Origin: Spirochaetaceae bacterium
GTDB lineage: Bacteria > Spirochaetota > Spirochaetia > Spirochaetales_E > Spirochaetaceae_B
Direction of reading: 5' to 3'
Assembly (NCBI GenBank): GCA_003249275.1
Contig: QKJO01000200.1
Location: 1-8,597 of the forward strand
DNA length: 8,597 nucleotides
Position 1 is the stretch's first letter; every line of letters begins with the position of its first letter. Under the pieces are notes generated by a model, which was not told the origin of the DNA, made no database searches, and was given only the letters and a program-made list of their open reading frames with translations. Both the position numbers and the translations under genes were made by a program. This document shows, one piece after another, positions 1 through 5,271 of this stretch.

Positions 1-392
1 GCCAGGGTCATGGAGGAAGAAGAACCCAGGCCGACCTGCTCCGGAATTTCGCTCTGAATGATAATGTCGAGGCCTTTTACGGGGCATCCGAGCTGAAGCA
101 TAACGGCGACAGCCCCTTTGACGTAATTCGCCCAGCGGTCCTCACGCTTGTACTTCAAACCGGAAATGGAGGATTTTTTCTTTTCATTGTAATTGACGGA
201 GTAGACCCTGAGAGAATTGTCGTCCCGTTCAGAGATGGAAACTTCAATAAACTTGTTCACGGCAACGGCTAAGACAAGTCCTTCAAAGTACTCCGTATGT
301 TCCCCCATAAGGTTCAATTTTCCGGGAACTCTGACAACAACATCCGGTTCCTTTCCATAGATTCTCTTATGAAGGGTGTGCAAATCTTCCAT
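1..392 (-). CDS. galK: Galactokinase-family GHMP kinase, N-terminal part (cut by window edge)
   Basis: This is the first 130 codons of a GHMP-superfamily sugar kinase, most like galactokinase, which phosphorylates galactose at C1 with ATP in the Leloir pathway. Residues 23-38 match the galactokinase signature (PGKLNLMGEHTEYFEG), and residues 117-127 (IPEQVGLGSSS) form the GHMP ATP-binding loop. The ATG at 392 is chosen because it puts the signature at the usual distance from the N-terminus; the upstream AAGG is only a weak ribosome site. Oddities: the arginine of PGR is lysine here (K25, aligned with human GALK1 R37) and the aspartate of EHTDY is glutamate (E34, aligned with D46). Both positions normally contact substrate or help catalysis, so a related substrate is possible. 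The gene follows the rpmE terminator and appears to have its own promoter. The family call is firm; galactose specificity is inferred. Confidence 0.85.
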   Translation of the reverse strand, partial: MEDLHTLHKRIYGKEPDVVVRVPGKLNLMGEHTEYFEGLVLAVAVNKFIEVSISERDDNSLRVYSVNYNEKKKSSISGLKYKREDRWANYVKGAVAVMLQLGCPVKGLDIIIQSEIPEQVGLGSSSSMTL

Positions 393-429
393 GTTCAGCC
401 TTAATTTCAGATGTTAAAAACCCACTATC

Positions 430-458
430 ATAGTAAGTCATGTTCACCAATAATTCAA
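430..458 (-). promoter_or_regulatory. Candidate sigma-70 promoter for galK
   Basis: On the minus strand TTGAAT (453-458) and TACTAT (430-435) are separated by exactly 17 bases; each hexamer matches the consensus at 4 of 6 positions. It lies between the rpmE terminator and the galK start, where a promoter is expected. The predicted RNA start leaves a leader of about 30 bases. Confidence 0.4.
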
Positions 459-486
459 TAAAAAAACCTGACATGAGATTGGAGAC

Positions 487-513
487 AAAAAAAACCGCTC
501 CAGTAAGGAGCGG
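487..513 (-). terminator. Rho-independent terminator after rpmE
   Basis: Read on the minus strand, a 7-bp perfect GC-rich stem (CCGCTCC with GGAGCGG, loop of 5) is followed at once by eight T residues. It lies 27 bases past the L31 stop codon and closes the rho-rpmE unit, separating it from galK. It is notable that the rho transcript itself ends at a Rho-independent signal. Confidence 0.92.
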
Positions 514-539
514 CATTTCCCGGGACAGGATCTGATAAA

Positions 540-749
540 TCAGTCCTTGCTTTTGATACCGTATTTTTTGTTGAATCTTTCAACACGTCCGGCAGTATCA
601 ACCAGCTTCTGTTTGCCGGTGTAAAAGGGGTGACAGGAACTGCAGATTTCCACTTCCATATCACCATGTGTGGAACGTGTCTGAATGATGTTGCCACAGG
701 CGCACTTTACTGTTGAATCCACGTAATTGGGATGAATTCCTTCTTTCAT
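540..749 (-). CDS. rpmE: 50S ribosomal protein L31, zinc-binding form
   Basis: This 69-residue protein is bacterial ribosomal protein bL31, which sits at the central protuberance of the large subunit and bridges to the small subunit. Residues start MKEGIHPNY, the usual L31 opening, and continue with the [20 protein letters not shown] block. Cys16, Cys18, Cys36 and Cys39 mark the C+ (zinc-binding) class rather than the zinc-independent paralogue. Length is normal for the family. The ATG at 749 follows a good GGAGG site. It lies 48 bases after rho, a common bacterial pairing, and an intrinsic terminator follows, so it is very probably the last gene of a rho-rpmE transcript. In other bacteria C+ L31 can act as a zinc store replaced by a C- form under zinc limitation; no C- copy is visible here. 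Confidence 0.97.
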   Translation of the reverse strand: MKEGIHPNYVDSTVKCACGNIIQTRSTHGDMEVEICSSCHPFYTGKQKLVDTAGRVERFNKKYGIKSKD

Positions 750-767
750 AACTATTTATCCTCCGAC

Positions 768-788
768 GGCTCTCCGATTCAAAGAGCC
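768..788 (-). other. Intercistronic hairpin between rho and rpmE
   Basis: A 6-bp stem (GGCTCT with AGAGCC, 9-base loop) fills much of the 48-base rho-rpmE gap and ends just upstream of the rpmE ribosome site. There is no T-run after it, so it is not a terminator. It could tune rpmE translation or mark an RNA-processing point; both are guesses. Confidence 0.35.
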
Positions 789-797
789 TCAAAATGC

Positions 798-2660
798 CTA
801 AGCCGAGTTCATCGACTTCAGGAACGCCTCATTATTCTTGGTTTTCCTCATTTTGTCAACAATCATCTCGGTGCATTCCATGTCATCCATGGGGTTCATG
901 ACCTTTCTGAGGAGCCACATCTTGTTAAGCTCTTCATTGTTGAGGAGAAGATCCTCTTTTCTGGTTCCCGATTTCTTGATGTTGATGGCCGGGAAGACTC
1001 TCTTGTCCGCCAGTCTCCTGTCGAGAACAAGCTCCATGTTTCCCGTACCTTTGAACTCTTCAAAAATAACTTCGTCCATACGGCTTCCCGTCTCGATCAG
1101 TGCCGTCGCCACGATTGTCAGACTGCCGCCGTTTTCAATATTACGGGCGGCTCCGAAAAATCGTTTCGGTCTGTGCAGGGCATTGGAGTCCACACCACCC
1201 GACAGAATCTTTCCCGAAGTGGGAACGGTCTGGTTGTAGGCCCTGGCCAGACGGGTGATGGAGTCCAGAAGGATAACTACATCCTTCTTGTGCTCAACCA
1301 GACGTTTGGCTTTTTCAAGGACCATCTCGGCCACCTGAACATGCCGGCTGGCCTGCTCATCGAAGGTGGAGGCGATGACCTCTCCCTGAACGCTTCTCTT
1401 CATATCCGTGACTTCTTCGGGCCGTTCATCGATCAGAAGAACGATCAGCTGTACATCGGGATGATTCTCTGTGATAGCGTTGGCGATCTTCTGCAGGATG
1501 ATCGTCTTACCGGACCGGGGGGGAGACACAATCAGTCCTCTCTGACCCATACCGATGGGACAGAAGAGGTTGATCATTCTTGTGGAAGGATCGGGATTCT
1601 TCGTCTCCATGTTAAGACGTCTGGTGGGATACAGGGGAGTCAGGTTCTCAAAGGCGACTCTGGTCTGGGCCACACCGGGTTCGTCAAAGTTGACATTGAC
1701 CACTCTGAGCATGGCAAAGAAGCGCTCCCCTTCCTTGGGAGAACGGATCTGTCCGTAAACGGTATCGCCGGTCTTGAGGTTGAACAGCCTGATCTGTGAG
1801 GGCGAGATGTAGATATCATCGCTGCCGGGCAGATAGGAGTTCTGGGGGGACCGGAGAAAACCGTATCCGTCGGGGAGGATCTCCAGTGATCCGTAGGCAA
1901 AAATGACTCCGTTGTTGTCGATATGACCCTTCAGAATTGTAAAGATGATCTCCTGCTTTTTCAGGGTGATCAGATCGTCCCTGCCCAGATCCATATCTTC
2001 CGCCAGATTGCGGAGATCGGGCATGGTCATCTGTGAAAGGTCGTTGATGGTGATGCGGGGCTGATCGGCCGTGGGCAGCGACTGGTTCTGCCGGTTCTGC
2101 CGGTTCTGGTCTCTTCTGTTCTTGCCGCTCTTTCTTTTGTTGAAGGACCCGTTTCTGCGTCCTGAAGAATCCTGGGAAAAACCGTCGGCTCTCGAGGAAT
2201 CATCCTCCGTACCGTCTCCCTCGTCGGAACCGGACAGGTCCGATTCATCATGTACGGGAGCATCAGTCACGGGGGTATCCGAATAATCGGTCTGACCGTC
2301 GGAGTCGTCTGAATCGGTATCACTCCGGGCTTCTGATTTTATGGATTTGACTGTTGGTTTTCTTCTGATTTTTTTGACGGGTTCCGCTTCCCCGGAATCG
2401 GGAAGAAGGGATTCGGTTTCAGGAGAGACGGCTGACTCTTCACCGTTATCCACTGCTTTGACAACTTTTCTCTTTCTGACGGCTGTCTTTTTTACTTTAA
2501 CTGTTCTACTTTCATCGGCACCATCTTCAGCGGCAGCATCTGATGAACCTTTTTCCTGTTTAGATCCGCTGTCCAGATCCAGTTCCTTCTGACCCTCAAA
2601 ATTGTCCGATACATAGGTATCGGATTGAGGATCTTCCAGAGTTTTCCGGATTATCGCCAT
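798..2660 (-). CDS. rho: Transcription termination factor Rho with long N-terminal extension
   Basis: Rho is the hexameric RNA-dependent ATPase/helicase that ends untranslated transcripts. The conserved part runs from about residue 203: N-terminal helical domain (203-245), cold-shock-like RNA-binding domain starting [15 protein letters not shown] (257-271), and a RecA-type motor. Walker A is SPPRSGKT (379-386, Lys385), Walker [11 protein letters not shown] (461-470, Asp466), the Q-loop region is near 485-500 and [12 protein letters not shown] (538-549) carries the arginine finger. The protein is 620 residues against about 420 in E. coli; the excess is residues 1-200, a low-complexity tract alternating basic and acidic/serine-rich stretches with a short NRQ repeat at 186-193. 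Such extensions occur in several phyla and usually add RNA-binding or condensate properties. The ATG at 2660 has GGAG 6 bases upstream. rpmE follows. All motor motifs are intact, so it should be active. Confidence 0.98.
   Translation of the reverse strand: MAIIRKTLEDPQSDTYVSDNFEGQKELDLDSGSKQEKGSSDAAAEDGADESRTVKVKKTAVRKRKVVKAVDNGEESAVSPETESLLPDSGEAEPVKKIRRKPTVKSIKSEARSDTDSDDSDGQTDYSDTPVTDAPVHDESDLSGSDEGDGTEDDSSRADGFSQDSSGRRNGSFNKRKSGKNRRDQNRQNRQNQSLPTADQPRITINDLSQMTMPDLRNLAEDMDLGRDDLITLKKQEIIFTILKGHIDNNGVIFAYGSLEILPDGYGFLRSPQNSYLPGSDDIYISPSQIRLFNLKTGDTVYGQIRSPKEGERFFAMLRVVNVNFDEPGVAQTRVAFENLTPLYPTRRLNMETKNPDPSTRMINLFCPIGMGQRGLIVSPPRSGKTIILQKIANAITENHPDVQLIVLLIDERPEEVTDMKRSVQGEVIASTFDEQASRHVQVAEMVLEKAKRLVEHKKDVVILLDSITRLARAYNQTVPTSGKILSGGVDSNALHRPKRFFGAARNIENGGSLTIVATALIETGSRMDEVIFEEFKGTGNMELVLDRRLADKRVFPAINIKKSGTRKEDLLLNNEELNKMWLLRKVMNPMDDMECTEMIVDKMRKTKNNEAFLKSMNSA
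2084..2110 (-). repeat. Three 9-bp tandem units inside rho (NRQ repeat)
   Basis: The plus strand shows ggttctgcc twice in direct tandem, then a third unit changed in its last two bases. On the coding strand the units keep the reading frame and encode Asn-Arg-Gln repeats (Rho residues 186-193) at the boundary between the disordered extension and the conserved core. A 9-bp in-frame repeat is prone to gain or loss of units by replication slippage. Confidence 0.85.
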
Positions 2661-2753
2661 AAATTCTCCAAATATAATGTTGATTTAAAATTTTATATGT
2701 CAATTCTTCAAAATTTTCTTTGTTATAAGGATTAAAGTGAAGACTCGGATTCG

Positions 2754-2774
2754 TTTCAGGCTTTGAACCTGAAA
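2754..2774 (-). other. Hairpin in the rho leader
   Basis: A perfect 7-bp stem (TTTCAGG with CCTGAAA, loop of 7) lies about 20-40 bases after the predicted rho RNA start and about 95 bases before the start codon. Neither strand has a T-run after it, so it is not an intrinsic terminator. The bases after it are G-poor with many pyrimidines, which could suit Rho-dependent attenuation of the rho gene, known in E. coli; here that is an inference. Confidence 0.45.
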
Positions 2775-2798
2775 AATAAAAGAACCGTAATATGTTTC

Positions 2799-2827
2799 AC
2801 TATATTATCAGCACTGTTCACTGTCAA
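2799..2827 (-). promoter_or_regulatory. Strong promoter for rho, overlapping the 3' end of pncC
   Basis: On the minus strand a perfect TTGACA (2822-2827) and TATAGT (2799-2804, 5 of 6 matches) are 17 bases apart. The -35 lies inside the last codons of pncC and the -10 just after its stop. RNA would start near 2792, giving rho a leader of about 130 bases. A nearer TTGACA (2698-2703) exists, but its only -10 candidates would place the start inside the ribosome site, so this distal site is preferred. Confidence 0.7.
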
Positions 2828-3317
2828 GTGAGGAACCATTCAAAATGATTTTTTCACACAGACTGAGAGCCCGGTCTACGGTAGACTCCCGTATATCGCT
2901 CCGGCTGCCGCTGAAATGACAAAGTTCTTTAACAACGGCTCCCGATGAGAGTCCGGCGGCAATCCATACCGTTCCGACCGGTTTTTCGGGAGACCCGCCG
3001 CCGGGACCGGCCACACCCGATACGGCGACAGCCAGACCGGCTCCGCTCTTTTCAAGGGCTCCTGAGACCATCGCCTCAACGACCTCCCCTGAAACGGCGC
3101 CATGTTCCCTGATCAGATCCCTGCCGACTCCGAGTACACCTTCCTTGGCTTCGTTGGCATAGGTGACAAAACCGCCCCAGACCACATCAGAACTGCCTGC
3201 GATTTCGGTCAGAGCCGCACAGATCAATCCGCCTGTGCAGGATTCGGCTGTTACGATTGTCATCTTTTTTTCACGGCAGAGTTGAAGAAGGGAGAATCCT
3301 TTCGGATCAGATCTCAT
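2808..3317 (-). CDS. pncC: Nicotinamide-nucleotide amidase (stand-alone CinA C-terminal domain)
   Basis: This 169-residue protein is a complete CinA C-terminal domain without the MoCF-like N-terminal half. Characterised members deamidate nicotinamide mononucleotide to nicotinate mononucleotide, recycling the by-product of NAD-dependent DNA ligase. Motifs seen: TAESCTGG (23-30) with the conserved serine, [17 protein letters not shown] early in the domain, and [20 protein letters not shown], the glycine-rich substrate loop. Length is typical of PncC. The ATG at 3317 lies inside the end of the upstream bactofilin gene (11-base overlap, ATGAGATCTGA), and its ribosome site is weak (AGGA), so translation is probably coupled. 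The rho promoter overlaps its 3' end. A competence role, implied by the old CinA name, is not supported here. Confidence 0.92.
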   Translation of the reverse strand: MRSDPKGFSLLQLCREKKMTIVTAESCTGGLICAALTEIAGSSDVVWGGFVTYANEAKEGVLGVGRDLIREHGAVSGEVVEAMVSGALEKSGAGLAVAVSGVAGPGGGSPEKPVGTVWIAAGLSSGAVVKELCHFSGSRSDIRESTVDRALSLCEKIILNGSSLDSEQC

Positions 3318-3714
3318 TATGATCCTGTTTCAGCTGTTCCACGGGTGCGGAAAAGACATTGATGGATTCGGGATCGCTGATCATGTCGCACTTGCCTTCA
3401 AACCGGACTCCGTCGGCGATCTTCAGTTTGGCTGTTCTGATATTGCCGATCACCTGACCGGTGGAGAGCATTTCCAGCTTCTCCGAAGCTTCAATATCGC
3501 CGTAGACGATACCGCCGACAACGATGGAACCGACCTGGATGTCGGCCCTGACCTCAGCCCCCTCTTCTATGTACAGAAACCCTTCGGACTCGATCCGTCC
3601 TTCGTATTTTCCGTCAATCTTCAAAGGCTTGCTGAACTTCATCGTCCCTTTAAAGACGGTCTCACTCCCCAGAATTGTGGAAATGGATTCAATATCTTTC
3701 AATGATGGCGTCAT
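3307..3714 (-). CDS. Bactofilin (polymer-forming cytoskeletal protein), copy 1
   Basis: Bactofilins are small proteins that polymerise without nucleotide through a right-handed beta-helix and scaffold cell-wall enzymes. This 135-residue protein has the beta-helix core at about residues 17-112, seen as regularly spaced glycine-rich turns ([39 protein letters not shown]), flanked by short tails of about 16 and 23 residues. There is no membrane segment, so it is cytosolic or membrane-associated. The ATG at 3714 has AGGA upstream; the start is 7 bases after the TPR gene stop and the end overlaps pncC, so all three form one unit. It is clearly a paralogue of the bactofilin at 6712-7149 but differs in charge and tail sequence. 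Its partner is unknown. Confidence 0.93.
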   Translation of the reverse strand: MTPSLKDIESISTILGSETVFKGTMKFSKPLKIDGKYEGRIESEGFLYIEEGAEVRADIQVGSIVVGGIVYGDIEASEKLEMLSTGQVIGNIRTAKLKIADGVRFEGKCDMISDPESINVFSAPVEQLKQDHNEI

Positions 3715-3721
3715 ATGATTC

Positions 3722-3943
3722 CTATTTTGTAGTCATGATAAATACACCGTCCCATTCGGGAGGCGGAGGATTGTCCAGATACATCTTGCACCTGGCATAG
3801 TAAACTTTGGAGGGGCCGTCTTCCTGATCGAGCTTCAGTGCGTCCGCAAAACGGCTCATCGCATCAGAAAAGCTTCTTTCCTTGTAGAGATTCCGGCCTT
3901 CTTCAAAAAGACGGAGCACTTCTCTTTTTGTATCAGAGATCAT
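3722..3943 (-). CDS. Small TPR protein resembling a cyclase C-terminal tail
   Basis: This 73-residue protein has one TPR-like helix pair (residues 9-40, with LFEEGRNLYKERSFSDAMSR) followed by a short tail reading GPSKVYYARCKMYLDNPPPP and then EWDGVFIMTTK. From memory, that TPR-plus-tail pattern closes many spirochete adenylate/guanylate cyclase-domain proteins; here it stands alone with no cyclase domain. The start at 3943 is preferred because GGAGGG lies 5 bases upstream and because a good promoter falls inside the longer reading frame that begins at 4069. It is the first gene of the unit with a bactofilin and pncC. With no catalytic domain it is probably a protein-binding module. Function is unknown. 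Confidence 0.75.
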   Translation of the reverse strand: MISDTKREVLRLFEEGRNLYKERSFSDAMSRFADALKLDQEDGPSKVYYARCKMYLDNPPPPEWDGVFIMTTK

Positions 3944-3976
3944 ACTTTCCCTCCGGAGGGGCGTTCCCCCCTTTCT

Positions 3977-4005
3977 ATTCTCCTGCTTTTCAACAGGATT
4001 GTCAA
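3977..4005 (-). promoter_or_regulatory. Promoter for the TPR-bactofilin-pncC unit
   Basis: On the minus strand a perfect TTGACA (4000-4005) and GAGAAT (3977-3982, 4 of 6) are 17 bases apart. RNA would start near 3970, leaving about 27 bases before the ATG at 3943. That leader has a G-run followed by CCCCTCC and then the ribosome site GGAGGG, so the ribosome site lies in a 12-bp palindrome (3949-3960). Confidence 0.55.
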
Positions 4006-4113
4006 TCTTGGGCTGAAGAGTGATCATCCCGGAATCGAGGCTGCAAAGGATCATCTCCCGAAAGGACAACCGCCTCTCTGCACGGACCCGAAGATTCGCC
4101 AGGAGTGTGAAAA

Positions 4114-4149
4114 TAAAAAAACCGTTTCCAGATCAAGTCTGAAAACGGT
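4114..4149 (-). terminator. Rho-independent terminator after hup
   Basis: Read on the minus strand, a 12-bp stem with one G-T pair (ACCGTTTTCAGA with TCTGGAAACGGT, loop CTTGA) is followed by seven T residues. It lies 36 bases past the HU stop and separates the rpsT-hup unit from the TPR-bactofilin-pncC unit. Confidence 0.93.
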
Positions 4150-4185
4150 CTCTTCTGAGTGTATCTATGATATTGCCCCGAAGAT

Positions 4186-4485
4186 CTACTTGCGCAGATC
4201 CCAGGCCAGTTTCTTCAATTCTTTTCCAGGTCTGAAGACTGTAACACCGTGACTCTCAACGGGCACGATTTCTCCGGTCTTCGGATTTCTGGCTTTTTCC
4301 CGACCCTTGCGGGTCCGGATTTCAAAGGTTCCGAAACCTCTCAGTTCTACAACTCTATCACCTTCAAGAGCTGATTTAATCTCTTCAAAAAAAGAATCTA
4401 TCACATTGTGAATATCTTTTCTGCTGATTGATGAATTGTCATAAATATGTTCAATTATCTCAGCTTTTGTTAGCTTTTCTTCCAT
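4186..4485 (-). CDS. hup: HU/IHF-family nucleoid DNA-binding protein
   Basis: This 99-residue protein is a bacterial histone-like protein that binds and bends DNA as a dimer. The N-terminal helices are at about residues 5-42 (LTKAEIIEHIYD, RKDIHNVIDSFFEEIKSAL). Then come the beta-sheet with the family signature GFGTFEIRTRKGREKARNP and the DNA-clasping arm with its tip at NPKTGE, followed by FRPGKELK and a C-terminal helix. The length is normal. Only one HU-type gene is visible, so homodimers are likely, though an IHF-like sequence preference cannot be excluded. The ATG at 4485 has only a weak site (AGAGA). The 38-base gap to rpsT without a terminator suggests co-transcription, and a strong terminator follows. 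Confidence 0.95.
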   Translation of the reverse strand: MEEKLTKAEIIEHIYDNSSISRKDIHNVIDSFFEEIKSALEGDRVVELRGFGTFEIRTRKGREKARNPKTGEIVPVESHGVTVFRPGKELKKLAWDLRK

Positions 4486-4523
4486 ATCTCTTCTCTAATA
4501 AACTTAGGATTTGATCTTTCTTA

Positions 4524-4787
4524 TCAAGCCATTGCCGCAAGAACTTTGTGAAGTCTGGACTTTTTTCTTGCTGCCATATTCTTGTGATACAATCCTTTAC
4601 CTGCAGCAGTATCAATAAGTTTTACAAACTTGGCGTATGAAGCTTCGGCCTTGGGTTTATCCTTGGCAACGACTGCAGCTTCAAATGCTTTGATACTTGT
4701 TCTGACAGTACTTCTGATCGTCCGGTTGTGTGCTCTGGCTTTCAGACTCTGTCTGTGTCTTTTTGCAGCATCAAGTGAATTGGGCAC
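4524..4787 (-). CDS. rpsT: 30S ribosomal protein S20 (GTG start)
   Basis: This 87-residue protein is bS20, which binds 16S rRNA at the bottom of the body of the small subunit. It starts MPNSLDAAKRHRQSLKARAHN and ends near KGLYHKNMAARKKSRLHK, both standard S20 blocks, and is all-helical and highly basic. Length matches the family. The start codon is GTG at 4787, fixed by the family N-terminus and by GGGAGG about 8 bases upstream; no ATG is available at this point. In E. coli rpsT also uses a non-ATG start (UUG), which matters for autoregulation, so the GTG may be functional here too. It lies 87 bases after the 59-residue gene and 38 bases before hup. Confidence 0.97.
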   Translation of the reverse strand: MPNSLDAAKRHRQSLKARAHNRTIRSTVRTSIKAFEAAVVAKDKPKAEASYAKFVKLIDTAAGKGLYHKNMAARKKSRLHKVLAAMA

Positions 4788-4874
4788 TTTTACTACCTCC
4801 CTGGTTATTTTGTGTCATTGACAGAAAACCTTTCGCATCTCCCGACGGGAGTGCTCTACTCTGCCAATCTTTGA

Positions 4875-5054
4875 TTATGCTAAATCGAAATCGCTGGGTC
4901 TTCTTTCAAGACGTTTGCATTTTTCACATTCAGCAACGTGTTTCATCCGTCCGTTTTTAAAAATGGACTTCATTTTGATTTCGCCGCCGTCTTCGGCATG
5001 AACAAACTTGTGTGTTCCGGATCCGATACGGGCGTTCTTACTGACTCCTGCCAT
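4875..5054 (-). CDS. Unrecognised 59-residue basic protein with one CxxC
   Basis: I do not recognise this gene. The frame has ATG at 5054, AGGAG 7 bases upstream, and a TAA stop. The protein starts MAGVSKNARIGSGTHKFVHA, has a middle with GGEIKMKSIFKNGRMKHV and ends in AECEKCKRLERRPSDFDLA. It contains 13 Lys/Arg, 3 His and a single CxxC (Cys43, Cys46), with no signal peptide or membrane segment. Size, charge, CxxC and place directly upstream of rpsT resemble a small ribosomal or RNA-binding protein with a half zinc site, but this is inference. It follows a promoter and a hairpin-rich leader. The clean ribosome site and ordered sequence make it likely to be real. Confidence 0.75.
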   Translation of the reverse strand: MAGVSKNARIGSGTHKFVHAEDGGEIKMKSIFKNGRMKHVAECEKCKRLERRPSDFDLA

Positions 5055-5225
5055 AATATGACTCCTATAAAGTCTATCAAAACTGATTTCCAGCTTTGAT
5101 GGTTTACATTGTTAAGACCCTGAGGGCCCTGCAGCTTCTTCACGGCTTTCAGGAAGCCGGAGCATGGAAGATCAGGCCGGGCACAGGTGCAAAACCTGTT
5201 ATCCACCATTACTTAACTCATTAGC
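5055..5225 (-). promoter_or_regulatory. Structured leader of the 59-residue gene
   Basis: This gene-free stretch can fold into several local hairpins on the minus strand: 5183-5199 (ACAGG/CCTGT, loop of 7), 5143-5159 (CGGCTT/AAGCCG, loop of 5), a G/C palindrome at 5123-5130, and a 10-bp stem at 5076-5100 (one G-T pair, loop of 5) that ends 7 bases before the ribosome site. A weaker GACT/AGTC stem (5059-5073 region) would hold the ribosome site in its loop. I recognise no riboswitch or RNA family, and it is not a good tRNA. It may be a regulatory leader for a ribosomal-type operon or a separate small RNA. Confidence 0.45.
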
Positions 5226-5231
5226 AGGTGG

Positions 5232-5261
5232 ATGTTAACAGAGATACAGATGTACTGTCAA
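5232..5261 (-). promoter_or_regulatory. Promoter before the 59-residue gene, rpsT and hup
   Basis: On the minus strand a perfect TTGACA (5256-5261) and TAACAT (5232-5237, 4 of 6) are 18 bases apart. It lies just after the RicT stop, so it would separate the RicT operon from the translation genes. RNA would start near 5225, giving a leader of about 170 bases. Confidence 0.5.
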
Positions 5262-5271
5262 CAAGATAAGC

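Noticed and set aside
732..1799. 355-codon open frame on the plus strand
   Set aside because: It lies antisense to the conserved Rho core, shows no recognisable domain and no good ribosome site, and its length follows from the codon pattern of rho. Rho motifs on the other strand are intact.
2674..2703. Second rho promoter, TTGACA-18-CATTAT
   Set aside because: RNA would start at about 2667, inside the ribosome site, leaving almost no leader. The upstream TTGACA-17-TATAGT is better in sequence and position.
3722..4069. Longer 115-residue version of the TPR protein
   Set aside because: The added 42 residues look non-conserved, the ATG at 4069 has only a weak site, and a TTGACA-17-GAGAAT promoter plus a GGAGGG site support the start at 3943.
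4839..4851. CTCCC/GGGAG hairpin between the 59-residue gene and rpsT as a terminator
   Set aside because: The loop is only three bases and the following sequence has just four T residues after a gap, so it is not a convincing terminator.
5183..5205. tRNA-like arm (5-bp stem with 7-base loop followed by CCACCA-like bases on the plus strand)
   Set aside because: The loop lacks the TTCRA pattern, no matching 5' acceptor strand or D arm is found at the right distance, and the CCA is not preceded by a 7-base acceptor strand.
4970..5209. 79-codon minus-strand frame overlapping the 59-residue gene
   Set aside because: It is out of frame with the better-supported small gene, has no ribosome site, and its sequence shows no conserved pattern; its first half lies in the hairpin-rich leader.
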